Assembly (NCBI GenBank): GCA_019916065.1
Contig: CM034233.1
Location: 49,938,009 to 50,002,008 of the forward strand
Origin: Vitellaria paradoxa
Taxonomy: Eukaryota > Streptophyta > Magnoliopsida > Ericales > Sapotaceae
DNA: 64,000 nucleotides
Reading direction: 5' to 3'
This document shows positions 45,924 to 57,273 of this stretch, one piece after another. Position numbers and translations under genes: made by a program. The notes beneath the pieces were generated by a model. The model did no database searches, was not told the origin of the DNA, and worked only from the letters and a program-made list of their open reading frames with translations. Every line of letters starts with the position of its first letter. The stretch's first letter is position 1.

Positions 45924-46022
45924 AGTTTCGGGGGGAGTATGGTTGCAAGGCTGAAACTTAAAGGAATTGACAGAAGGGCACCACCAGGAGTGGAACCTGC
46001 GGCTTAATTTGACTCAACACGG

Positions 46023-46077
<55 letters not shown>
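44820..46077 (+). rRNA. 18S rRNA gene, 5' part (interrupted)
   Basis: Starts tatttggttgatcctaccag, the 18S 5' end with substitutions, and runs through recognisable 18S (cggtaattctagagctaa-like, gattagataccgtcctag) to agactgagagctctttctt. There a LINE interrupts it. The 5' and 3' parts sum to about 1808 bp, the normal plant length. Changes such as ctgccag to ctaccag show decay. Confidence 0.95.
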
Positions 46078-46346
46078 TTTTTTTTAATCAATAAATAAAG
46101 TTTTATAGATCAAAAGAATGTACAAAGCTCTGGGTATATCCATAAGCATCAAATGGTCAATCCCTATACATCAAAAGCTATACCAAATAAAATTTCAAGG
46201 AGCCAACATGGCTCATACATACATAAAAGATGGATCACCAAATCTACACATGAAATGAACAAAAGATTCTATGAAATAGCAACAAGATTACAGCCCCGTC
46301 ACAGCTCCCTTAAGTTAGGGAAAGACGCATGAAGGATCCTTTATAC

Positions 46347-49300
46347 TTAAATCTTGATGTGTCTAATAATGCCTTGAGGATTCACTACTTTCCTTTCAAA
46401 CAACCTAGCATTTCTGGTCTCCCAAATGCAATAGATTGTGCAGGCAAGTCCCACTTTCTTTACAATTGCTTTAGTGCCCGTGCCCCTTGCTTCCTTTAGT
46501 AGCCATTTAGTTGCAGCTTTAAGGGATGTCATTGCTCGAGTAAGACCCAACCAGCTTTCAATCTCAGTCCATATTTCAATGACAATTGGGCAGATGAAAA
46601 ATAAGTGATCCAATGTCTCCATACTAGCACCACACAAGCAGCAAGCAGTGTTCTCAACATATTCAATCATTTTATCCCCTGTAAGCAATTTGCCTTTAAG
46701 TCCTAGCCATAGAATAAAGGAATGCTTTGGTAATAAAGAGTGATGCCAAACTAGTTTTGGCTAACTAAGGGTTACACCTTTAAGCCTAAAGTATTCATAG
46801 CTATTTCTTGTACTAAACTGGGCCAGATCAGTCCATTGAAGCATCCTTGCCTTAGCTACCTCAATTAAGCCTTCCCATTCAATAATTCTATCCCTAATCT
46901 GACACAACAGTTTGATTAAATAGGAGTCCTATTTTCTTGGGTTAAATTCCTAGAAAAAAACTCCCTTCAAATAAATCTGATGCACCCATTTGACCCAAAG
47001 AGATAGTCTGTTCTCTTGAATATTCCATATGTACTTGGAAAGAAGAGCAAAGCAAATCAAAGAAACCTAACCCTCCTTCTGTCTTCGGCTTACAAATATC
47101 CACCCAAGCAACCAAAGGTTTTTTTGAAATACAAGCTTTACCTTCCCACAGAAAATTCCCACATAATTTGATGATTTTATCCTTAACTCCTGCTGGAATT
47201 GAAAAAATTGATAGCCAAAAACACTTAATACCCTACAGCACTGATCTTATGAGTTCACTCTTGCCAGCATAGGACAATGTAGCTCCTGCCTAAGCTGAAA
47301 TCTGATCAGAAATTTTTGACAGGGATTAAACTGCTCAATAGACAGTCTGGAAGCTGCTGCTGGGGGCCCAAATATTTAAAAGAAAATCTGCCCAAAGTAA
47401 ATCCTGTGATGTTTTTGATCTCTTGCAAGTCCTCTCTACAAACCCCTACTGCATACAAGTTAGACTTATTAGCATTAATACATAATCCTGAGCACTCCCC
47501 GAACTGTTTCAAACAGTCCATAATCAACCCCGCTGATAGCACATCGTCTCTCGAAAAGAGGATAAGATCATCTGCAAAGGCTAAGTGAATTAAATTCATT
47601 GCACCACATTTAGGATGAAAGTTGAAGTCTAAATTTCCTTTAGGCGTTTCAATAACCTTGATAGGTACTCCAAGTAAAGGGTGAAGAGGAGGGGAGAAAT
47701 GGGATCCCCTTGCCTAAGACCTTGTTCCCCTTTAAAGAACCAATGCATTGACCCATTTATGGATAAAGAATAAGATGTAGTGGAGATGAATTGCAAGATC
47801 CATTCCACAAACATAAATGGGAAGCCAAACCCTACGAGGATATCTTTTACAAAAATCTAATTGACTATATCATATGCCTTCCTGAGATCCACTTTCAAGG
47901 TACATCTTGGAGAGAGATCCTACTCCAGTAGTAATTCTGTAGTAGTTCTTGAACCATGAAAACAGTTTCAACCATGCTTCTGTTGGGGACAAAAGCTGAT
48001 TGGCTAGATCTATCAAATCTTCTAATATAGGAGATAATCTTGAAACAATAATCTTGGATATAATCTTATAAATAACATTACAGCAAGCAATGGGTCTAGA
48101 CTCCTCAACCCAAGAAGCATTAAAAGATTTAGGCACCAATGTAATCACTGCATGGTTTACTTACTTCAAGAGTTTACCAAACACAAAAAATTCCCTAACA
48201 GCTGCTCATACATCCATTTTCACAATATTCCATGGCTTCTTGTAAAAACAGGAGGAAAAGCCATTTAGCCCAGGTGCCTTATCATCCCCTATTCCAAAAA
48301 GAGCTGCTTGAATTTCCTCATTTGAAATAGGTTGTATAAGGGACTGAGCTTGCTCATTCCTTACTAGAGTACTTTCCTGCAGAATATCAACATTACACCT
48401 TGTACACTACACTTTAGTTCCCAGCAAATTTTTGTAAAACGCCACAAATAAGTATGTAACCTGCTGAAATTAGTTTGTGACTAATCCATCTGCCTGTGAA
48501 AGAGACACAATCTGATTTCTAGACATGTTTCTTTTAATTAGGTCATGAAAAAGTTTGGTGCCACGGTCACTGTTCCTCAAATACTTAGCCTTACTCAATT
48601 GAGAGCAATAACTCCTTTCAGCTTCAGCTAGACGAAATGCCTTTAACTTTAAATCTGCCAATTGACTTTGGAGAGTAGTGTTCATTGGGTTATCATGTAA
48701 CCCTTGCTGAGCTACTAACAATTCCTCATCTACTACTAAAGCCCTCGATGATATGTGGCTAAAATGCTTCTTGTTTAATGTCTTTAAAGGCTCTTTCAAG
48801 GCCTTCAATTTTTTACATAATTGAAACATGGTAGTGCCCTCTATTCCAATGTTCCGTAGTTACCGACCAACTCCAAAAAGTCCTCATGTTGTGTCCACAT
48901 ATTGAAGAATTTAAATGGTCTTGCACCAAAATTATTGTCACCAAAAAGAGAAACAACACAAGGAGAATGATCAGAATATTTACCTGGGTAGCCAAAATGA
49001 GCTTGAGCACCTAATCCTTGTTGAGTCCAAGAGGCATTAGTCATAGCTCTATCAAGTTTACTCCACACTGTGCTGTTAGTCCACGTTAGAAAAGCACCAG
49101 TGGACCTTATATCTGAGATACTTAACTCATTACAACACTGCTGGAAATCATGAATTTCATAAAGAGTAACTGGCAGACCATTGCATTTTTCCTCTCCATT
49201 GAAGACATTGTTAAAATCTCCTAATAGAAGCCATGGATGCTCCAATAAGCTGTTGAACTTACAAAGATTTTCCCAAAGAGGCCTTCTCCCAAAATTGTGT

Positions 49301-49634
49301 TATAAGCAAAAACAAAGCTGATACAAAATTTAATAGTAGTAACTTTGCAAGTAGCCAGGCAATGGATAACCTGTTCAGAAATTTCCACAACTTCCAAGTT
49401 AACTCTATCTTCTTTCCAAAGGATCAGTATCCTGCCATTAGGATTGTGTTAAAAATTATCAACCACCTTCCATCTTCTAAATCTATGCCTCCCAATATCC
49501 TTTATTCTTTGTTGCTTTAACTTAGTCTCCAAAATACCCATAACCACTATTTTATTCTTCTTTATGTGGTCCAAAATTCCATTCTGTTTTAGGGACTTAT
49601 TAAGGCCCTTAATGTTCTAAAATGAAACTATCAT
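46347..49634 (-). pseudogene. LINE ORF2: endonuclease, reverse transcriptase, C-terminal zinc domain
   Basis: The apparent start at 49634 gives MIVSF, stop, NIKGLNKSLKQ, then GILETKLKQQRIKDIG, the start of an APE-type endonuclease. This continues with HPWLLLGDFNNVFNGEEKCN and SKLDRAMTN and ends in KYSDHSPCVV at about 48935. The RT has KSFNASWVEESRPIACCNVI-type finger/palm sequence (48148-47870), EQGLRQGDPISPLLFTLYLE (about 47735) and the catalytic HLAFADDLILF box (about 47585). A zf-RVT domain, CCLCGASMETLDHLFFICP, lies at about 46640. About ten stops or frame changes interrupt the roughly 1095-codon span, so the enzyme is dead. Confidence 0.9.
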
Positions 49635-49979
49635 TGCTAAGTTTGGGTGGGGGAGTTGCTCCCCATATTAGCACAAAAAACTCACAGAGTTTGCAACACC
49701 TAGATTGAGATTCTATTTCTTCACATTTTTCTTTTTTCCATTAGGAGGTGGAGAATGGCCCTTGATCCCCTAAGTGGCTTTGCTTTGATGTTCCCCTGCA
49801 GTATTCTTTTGCTTAAGTCCCGCAAGATTCTAATCTCTTTGCTGAATCGCTACAGTAACCTTCTTAGAACTCTGTTTAGGAACACCTTGATCACAATCAA
49901 GTAAAAGCTGTTGTTCAACCACTTGCTAGATTTTACCCAGTTGGACCATACTTGCACTATTTTTCCTGCTTCCTACTCC

Positions 49980-51355
49980 CTACCCACCCGAGGCATTTTT
50001 CATCCCTGACACACTGTTAGGAATTGGTAGATTAAGCTCAATTTCTACCACAGAATTTGGAACAATTTTAGAGGAAGTTGCGGCAGCTGTAGCTGTAGGA
50101 ACTTTATGAACTTCGTTCTGATTACATAAGTTGCTATTACATCCCTGAGATACTGCTATAATATCTGCTGGAGTAGTTCTAACCTCTGTGACTTGCTGCA
50201 GTTTTTTTGACTTAACATTAGCCATTAGATTTTGCTTTTCCTTAGGCTTCTCCTTAGCTTTGCAGCCTGCTAGTGAGTGACCTACAGCCCTACAGTAAGA
50301 ACAAAATCTTGGCAAATTCTTATAGAAAATAGGTTGCTCCAAGATATCCCCATTAGGAAGTTTCATCATAACCATGTAGTTTAATTCTTTAGCCACGTCT
50401 ATCTCAACCAAGCACCTTGCAAAAGACACTTTATCCTTTTGTGCAGTCAGCTTATCCATATGGATGGGCTTCCCCAATTGGGAGCAAATTTTACTTAGCA
50501 CAGATGAGCTTCACATATCTAATGGAAGATTTCGGAGTTGAATCCAAATAGAAGAACAACTAATTTCTTCATTCTGAAATCTAAAATATTGTGACATAAT
50601 TTTGAGCAATAATGGCCTACCAAAAACAAGGTATGGTCCATTCTCAAGTACCTTCATTTGGTATTTTTCATTCTCAAATTGAAAAATTATCCACCCACTG
50701 TCGTGATAGTGAATAGTAGTCTGCACCTTCTAAGAGTCCACAATTTGTTTCAAAGCTTGTTTCCCTGGAAAACGACCACCAAAATATCCAACCAAGCAAA
50801 ATTTCCAATGGTTCCCACTGTTCTGCACATCACTTTCTTCTATTAAAACCGGACCCTCCACCATTGCATATCTTTCCAGCTTAGAACCTTCAGTGGGCTG
50901 TCTATTACTTGCAAAAGGGCTAGCAAAAGTTAGCTTTGCCTTAGGTCTATCTTGGTGGTCTAAATTGGCCTCTACCTCGCTATTTCCAGACTTAGAAATA
51001 AGAGATACTGACTGTGTATCACTCTTTTACACATTCTATCGAACACTTGGTGTGCTTTCAAAAGTATCCTGATCACCAAGGTGCAAGATGATGAATCCGA
51101 GCCTGTTTCTAAATCAAAAGCATCAGAATCACTCTCAAAAGCATCAGAAAATTTAGTAACATGCTCTTTACCGCTCCTCTTTATTATAGTGTCGAGAATT
51201 TCAGGCATTTCTCGCTGAACTGTTGAATCTGGCTACACAACAGAGGAACCTGCTGTAGCTAATCTAGCACCCGAACTATACTTCTGCTCCTTGTTGATTT
51301 GAACCTTTATCACACTTGCCCCATGCCCCTTTTTAGTTCCCCTGCTTTTGCCCAT
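49980..51355 (-). pseudogene. LINE ORF1: nucleic-acid-binding protein with zinc knuckle
   Basis: Begins MGKSRGTKKGHGASVIKVQI at 51355. A DUF4283-like region (50950-50511) with [34 protein letters not shown] and [10 protein letters not shown] is followed by a CCHC knuckle, CSYCRAVGHSLAGC, at about 50300. The C-terminus is basic and low complexity. The order matches ORF1 of plant L1 elements, which coats the LINE RNA. Stops at several places, for instance near 50511 and 50972, break it. Confidence 0.85.
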
Positions 51356-51886
51356 GATAGGCTAGGCCAAAGGCTTACCTTCTTCAGGATTTAAGGCAGC
51401 GCACAATGGAATTCTAGCATAGAAATCAGCAAAAGTACAGCAAAACAATAATCAAAATTGAGCATATAATTCATCAATCCCTCCCAAACACTTTCTCAAA
51501 TCTTCAAAGATTAATCAAATAAAGGTATAATAGATCCTAGCAAAAATTCCTGAAGTTAGTTACTGTTCACTCGAGAAAGACTACAGCAGTGGAACATCTA
51601 ATTTTCCATCATCTGAATCTTTAAGTCTTGAAAAATAATGGTTGAATTCTTCAAAGCGAGGTTCAGATAAATCTTAGCTGAGAAGAAACCAAACCTGAAG
51701 TAAGCTCGTTGTTCGTATGAAAGTCAAACAGCTTTCAACCCGTTGAATACACCAATCTGCAGCAATCACCTACATTCACAACTTCAGATAATTATAGATC
51801 AATAGCAGAAAAGAGCAGCAGTAAAGGCACTGAAATCTCTAGGAAGAAATTTTCAGTTGAGAGCTTCTCTCTCTAACCCTTGACTG

Positions 51887-51917
<31 letters not shown>

Positions 51918-52165
51918 GGTGGTGCATGGTCGTTCTTAGTTGGTGGAGCGATTTGTCTGGTTAATTCCGTTAAGTAACGAGACCTCAGCCTGCTAACTAG
52001 CTATGTGGAAGTGACCCTCCACAGTTAGCTTCCTAGAGGGGCTATAGCCTTTCTGGCCACGGAAGTTTGAGGCAATAACAGGTCTGTGATGCCCTTAGAC
52101 GTTCTGGGCTGCACGCGTGCTACACTGATGTATTCAACAAGTCTATAGCCTTGGCTGACAGGCCT

Positions 52166-52199
<34 letters not shown>

Positions 52200-52215
52200 A
52201 ATCATTGCAATTTTG

Positions 52216-52260
<45 letters not shown>

Positions 52261-52455
52261 ATTGACTATGTCCCTGCCCTTTGTACACATTGTCCGTCAC
52301 TCCTACCAATTGAATGGCTTGGTGAGTGTTCATATCGCGACGACGTGGGCGGTTCGCTGCTGGCGACGTCACGAGAAGTCCACTGAACCTTATGATTTAG
52401 AGGAAGGAAAAGTCGTAACAAGGTTTCCATAGGTGAACCTGTAGAAGGATCATTG
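51887..52455 (+). rRNA. 18S rRNA gene, 3' part
   Basis: Resumes with the duplicated agactgagagctctttctt, then gattctatgggtggtggtgc, and ends agaaggatcattg. The terminal region has CG-to-TG/CA changes (ccataggtgaacctgtagaa for the usual ccgtaggtgaacctgcggaa), a pattern of methylated-cytosine decay in a silent copy. Confidence 0.95.
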
Positions 52456-52666
52456 TTGAAACCTGTCAAGTAGAACAACCCGCGAACTTGTATAGCAACC
52501 ACTAGGGGTCCTTATGCCCCTCTCCAGGTGCGTTCCTAAATTGTGTTGCCTTGGCTAAAAACTAACCCCGACGCGAATTGCATCAAGGAACTTTAACAAG
52601 AAGAGTGCCCCCTGCTCTCGTTTGCGAGTGTGAAGTTACGGGGGCTAGCTGCATCTTTTCATGAAC
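52456..52666 (+). other. ITS1
   Basis: Sequence between the 18S end and the 5.8S start, about 211 bp, beginning ttgaaacctgtcaagtagaa. Confidence 0.8.
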
Positions 52667-52685
52667 ATAATGACTCTCGGCAATG
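52667..52685 (+). rRNA. 5.8S rRNA stub (about 19 bp)
   Basis: ataatgactctcggcaatg matches the 5.8S 5' end (aaacgactctcggcaacg), after which homology stops abruptly and spacer DNA in the opposite orientation begins. Confidence 0.75.
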
Positions 52686-53564
52686 ATCCTACGAGGCTTG
52701 CTAATCCCTCTTGGCAATGCTCTTTGCCATCACCCACCCACATCGATCGTGGCCCAAGGGAAGCCTAAGGTGTGTCCTATCACCGTTAGTAAGCATGCCA
52801 AGGACTCTCGTCGAGTGCTGGGGTTTCACTGAAGCCCCAGCGCCACGACCCTTAGGGCAAACACACGATGTTTGCTTACCGTGCCTCTTTACATTGCTCT
52901 TAGACACCGATGGGACTTGGCCATGTCTTTTGGTGTGTTTGACATGCCTTGTTGCATTACTCTTATCCACTAATGGGGTTGGCCATGCCCCGCGGCATTG
53001 TGTTTGCCTATTTGCACTGCTCTTGGACACCAATGGGGCTGGGCATGCCCCTTGACTTTTTGCTTCACATGCCTTAATGCATTGCTCTTGGCGACCGACT
53101 TGATTGGGCCATTTTCCTTGGCATTGTGCTCGACAAGCCTCATTACATTGCTCCTAGACACCTTTGTATTGCTCTTGGCTGCCAACGAGCCTAGGCATAG
53201 CCCTTAACATTGTGCTTGATAAGCCCCACGACTTGCCAGCACCCCATAGCATTGCTCCCGGCATGTAGCCTCACCATATGTTTCTTTCCAATTTTTACTT
53301 TGTTTTTAACAAAGGGCCATATGACAAGCCTACGTAGCCAAACCCTCATAGAACAGAATAGAACATTTTTTTTCAAAACTTAGCAAAAAAGGACCATATG
53401 ACTTGGTGCTGTGGCGTGTCCGGTGGACGAACCAACTGGCTCTCAACTGCTTTAGCATAGATAGCGCAAGGCTTTAGTTTTCAAATGGAAAATAAGTTGC
53501 ACTTCGGCAGGGTCACACAAAACTAGAACCTCTTGGGGGTTCAGGAAGAGGACGGATAAGTGTT
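52686..53564 (-). other. Inverted rDNA ETS/IGS segment
   Basis: Read on the minus strand, it matches the plus-strand spacer at 43440-43510: tccttggcatgct, acaccttaggctt and cactcgacgagagtcc. It also has six or so short spacer subrepeats (gcatggccaaccccatt-like, gtgtctaagagcaatg, ggcatgtcaagc) at 52880-53260. It joins the 26S 3' end at about 53565. The Pol I core seen at 43376 is absent from this copy. Confidence 0.8.
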
Positions 53565-54070
53565 GGGGGGAGAGACGAATCGAGGCGACGCAGGGCTGAA
53601 TCTTAGTGGATTGTGGCAGCAAGGCCACTTTGCCACTTACAATATCCCATCACGTATTTAAGTCGTCTACAAAGGATTCTACCCACCGCTCGATAGGAAT
53701 TGTACTTCAAGGTGGCCAGCGCGGTTCGTCCGTCGCTCGAGGTTCACCCACGACACGTGCCTTTAGGGGCTGAGTGGCCCCTACTACTAGTTAGCAATCG
53801 GATGGTGGGCGCATGCATTGCTTCTAGCCCAAATTCTAACTTAGAGGCGTTCAGTCATAATCCAGCACACGGTAGCTTCGCGCCACTGGCTTTTTAACCA
53901 AGCACGATGACCAATTGTGCGAATCAACGGTTCTCCTCATACTAGGTTGAATTACTATTGCAACACTGTCATCAATAAGGTAAAACTAACCTATCTCATG
54001 ATGGTCTAAACCCAGCTCACATTCCTTATTGGTGGGTGAACAATCCAACACTTGGTGAATTCTGCTTCAT

Positions 54071-54106
<36 letters not shown>

Positions 54107-54140
54107 TAACGTCGCTATGAATGCTTGGCTGCCACAAGCT

Positions 54141-54173
<33 letters not shown>

Positions 54174-54689
54174 AGCTTCAAATTTTGAAGGTTTAAAGGA
54201 TCGTTAGTCCACGCTTTCACTGTTTGTATTCATACTAGAAATCAGAATCAAACGAGCTTTTACCCTTTTGTTCCACACGAGATTTCTGTTCTTGTTGAGC
54301 TCATTTTAGGACACCTGTATTATTTTTTAACAGATGTGCCGCCCCAGCTAAACTCCTTACCTGACAATGTCTTCCGCTTGGATTAGACTACTAAGGCAGG
54401 CCTTCAGTCCAAAAAGAGGGGCAGTGCCTCACCTCCGATTCACGGAATAAGTAAAATAACGTTAAAAGTAGTGGTATTTCACTTTCGCTGTTTCTGGCTC
54501 CCACTTATCCTACACCTCTCAAGTCATTTCATAAAGTCAGACTAGAGTCAAGCTTACAGGGTCTTCTTTTCCTGCTGATTCTGCCAAGCCCGTTCCCTTG
54601 GATGTTGTTTCGCTAGATAGTAGATAGAGACAGTGGGAATCTCGTTAATCCATTCATGTGCATCACTAATTAGATGACGAGGCATTCTT

Positions 54690-54728
<39 letters not shown>

Positions 54729-55668
54729 ACGCTTGGTTAAATTTCTTTACTTTAACATTCAGAGCACTGGGCAGAAATCATATTGCCTGAGTATCCACAG
54801 AGACCATCGCAATGCTTTGATTTTATTAAACAGTCAGATTTCTCTTGTCCGTACCAGTTTTGAGTTGACTATTCAACGCCCAGGGAAGGCCCCGTGAGGA
54901 GCTGCTCCCAGTTCGTCCCCTAATCAACACGTAGCGACCCACTCTTGCCATGGGAGCAGCTCGAGCAGTCCATCGGTACCGACAGGTTCGGGACTGGGAC
55001 CCTCGTGCCCAGCCTTCAGAGCCAATCCTTTTCCCGAAGTTACGAATCCATTTTGCTGACTTCCCTTGCCTACATTGTTCCATCGACCAGAGGCTATTCA
55101 CCTTGGTGACTTGATGCGGTTATGAGTACGATCGAGTGTGGGAGGCACTCTGTCCTTCGAATTTTCAAGGATCGCCAGGGGTGCACCGGACACCACGCGA
55201 CGTACGATGCTCTTCCAGCTGCTGGACCTTACCTCCAGCTGAGCCGTTTCCAAGGTGGGCAAGCTGTTAAACAGAAAAGATAACTATTCCTAAGGCCCCT
55301 GCTAACATCTCCGGACTCCTTAATGTTCCCGTCAACCGCCATGTCCCAGTTCAAGAATTTTAACCCGATTCCCTTTCAATGCTCGCGCTGAACGCGCTCT
55401 CTATCGGGCTTCCACCGACTCTTAGGATCAACTAACCCATATGCAAGTGCCGTTCACATGGAAACTTTCCCCTCTTTGGTCTTCAAAGTTCTCATTTGAA
55501 TATTTGCTACTACCACCAAGATCCGCACCAACAGCCGCTCCGCCTGGGCTTTCGCCCAAGGTTTTGCAGCGATCGCTACACCCTCCTACTCATCGGGGCC
55601 TGGCACTTGCCCCGACAGCCGGGTATAGGTCGCGCACTTCAGCGCCATCCATTTTTGGGGCTAGTTAA

Positions 55669-55699
<31 letters not shown>

Positions 55700-56675
55700 T
55701 GGATTTTGACTTCTATGACCACCGTCCTATTGTCTTAATCGACCAACACCCTTTGTGGGTTCTAGGTTAGCGCGCAGTTGGGCACCGTAACTTGACTTCT
55801 AGTTCATCCTGCATTGCCAGTTCTGCTTAGCAAAAATGGCCCACTTGGAGCTCTCGATTCCGTGGCACGGCTCAACAGAGTAGCCGCATCGTCCTACCTA
55901 TTTAAAGTTTGAGAATAGGTCGAGAGCATTGCGCCCCCGATGCCTCTAATCATTGGCTACTTGATAGAACTCACACCCAAGCTCCAGTTATTCTGAGGGA
56001 AACTTCAGAGGGAACTAGCTACTAGACGGTTCTATTAGTCTTTTGCCCCTATACCCAAGTCAGACGAACAATTTGCACGTCAGTATCGCTGCGGGCCTCC
56101 ACCAGAGTTTCTCTGGCTTTGCCTCACTCAGGCATAGTTCACCATCTTTCGAGTCCTGGTAAGCATGCTCACTCTCAAACCCTTCTCAGAAGATCAAGGT
56201 CAATCGGTGATGCAAACCCACTGGGGCATCCCTCCAATCAGTTTACTTGTGCCTTACGTGTTTACTTGCCTGTTGACTCATACACATGTCTGACTCCTTG
56301 GTCCGTATTTCAAAATAGCCAAAATGGGGAGCCCACTGGCTGGTGTTGAGAGTGTGCAGATGTCGAAGCACGGTAGAGGTAGCTTTCTTGTGCCTTGCGG
56401 CTTTACTCGCCCATTGATTCGCACACATGCCTAACTCATTGGTCCGTGTTTCAAGATAAGCCAAATGGGGAGTCCTGTCGGGAGCGTGCAGATGTCGAAG
56501 CACAGTAGAGGCGCATGTTACCAGCCATAATTGAGGCGAAGGCATTTCCATGAGCTTTACAACTGCCCGGGCTTTGGCCTCCACCCCAATCCACACCAAT
56601 CCACGCCCTGAGTCGATTGACGGATCAGTTACCGTCATTCCACATCTGACCAGGGCGTATCACCGGCCCCCATCT

Positions 56676-56710
<35 letters not shown>

Positions 56711-56711
56711 T

Positions 56712-56743
<32 letters not shown>

Positions 56744-57018
56744 AGTACCTATTTTCTATTGATGTCTCGCCCATATTTAGCCTTGGATGGAATTTACCGC
56801 CCGATTGGGTTGCATTTCCAAACAACTCGACTCGCTGACAGTGCCTTGTGGTGTGACAGGGTCCAGGCACGACGGGGCTCTTACCCTCTCCGGTGCCCCC
56901 TTCTAGAGGACTTGAGCCCAGTTCGCCGCTGAGGACACTTCTTCAGACTACAATTCCAACGACGAGGCCACACGATTTTCAAGCTGGGTTATTCCCAGTT
57001 CGCTTGCCCTTACTAAGA

Positions 57019-57072
<54 letters not shown>

Positions 57073-57096
57073 CAATCCCACCTTACCTTGGTCGCG
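53565..57096 (-). rRNA. 26S rRNA gene, inverted orientation
   Basis: The minus strand starts cgcgaccaaggtaaggtggg, then cccgctgagtttaagcatat (57050-57080), and ends gattcgtctctcccccc. Internal landmarks include the region around 55280 (plus strand cctaaggcccctgctaacat) and ggttcgggactgggaccc at 54985. Length is 3532 bp; subtracting a 132-141 bp internal duplication gives the normal 3.4 kb. Many substitutions indicate a pseudogene. Confidence 0.93.
56246..56509 (-). repeat. Tandem duplication inside the inverted 26S
   Basis: The segment cttgtgcctta...tcgaagcacggtagagg (from 56246) is followed by a diverged copy cttgtgccttg...tcgaagcacagtagagg (from 56387). The word gcagatgtcgaagca starts at 56356 and 56488. 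The copies differ by substitutions and a 9-bp indel, so the duplication is old. Confidence 0.8.
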
Positions 57097-57273
57097 GTCA
57101 AGGCTTCGTGGAAACAGTGCTTCAGGGTCAAAAACAAAACAACTTGGGGGGTTAATACGTGCACGACATGACGCAAGGGTATCACATCCACCACTCGCTG
57201 TGACATCGATCGCCTGGGACTTATATTTAGGCCAATTGCGCACTAGCGCACACGGGGGTGATTGAACTTTAAT
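57097..57273 (-). other. ITS2, inverted, truncated by the Athila element
   Basis: Sequence upstream of the 26S 5' end on the minus strand. No 5.8S is found beyond it; the Athila-type LTR starts at 57274. Confidence 0.6.

Larger units (their letters stand above)
46078..51886 (-). mobile_element. L1-type LINE inserted in the 18S gene, 5.8 kb
   Basis: A 19-bp duplication AGACTGAGAGCTCTTTCTT lies on both sides (46059-46077 and 51887-51905). On the minus strand the element has ORF1, ORF2 and a poly(A) tail (plus-strand T run at 46078-46085). The inferred nick in the plus strand, TTTCTT/GATT, suits an L1 endonuclease. Both ORFs are broken by stops. The length indicates a nearly full-length insertion. 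Confidence 0.95.

Noticed and set aside
52701..53055. Frames on both strands next to the 5.8S stub
   Set aside because: They lie in inverted ETS/IGS repeats, not in protein-coding DNA.
56243..56638. 131-codon minus-strand frame with internal protein repeats
   Set aside because: It is 26S rRNA sequence; the repeats reflect the tandem duplication in that gene.
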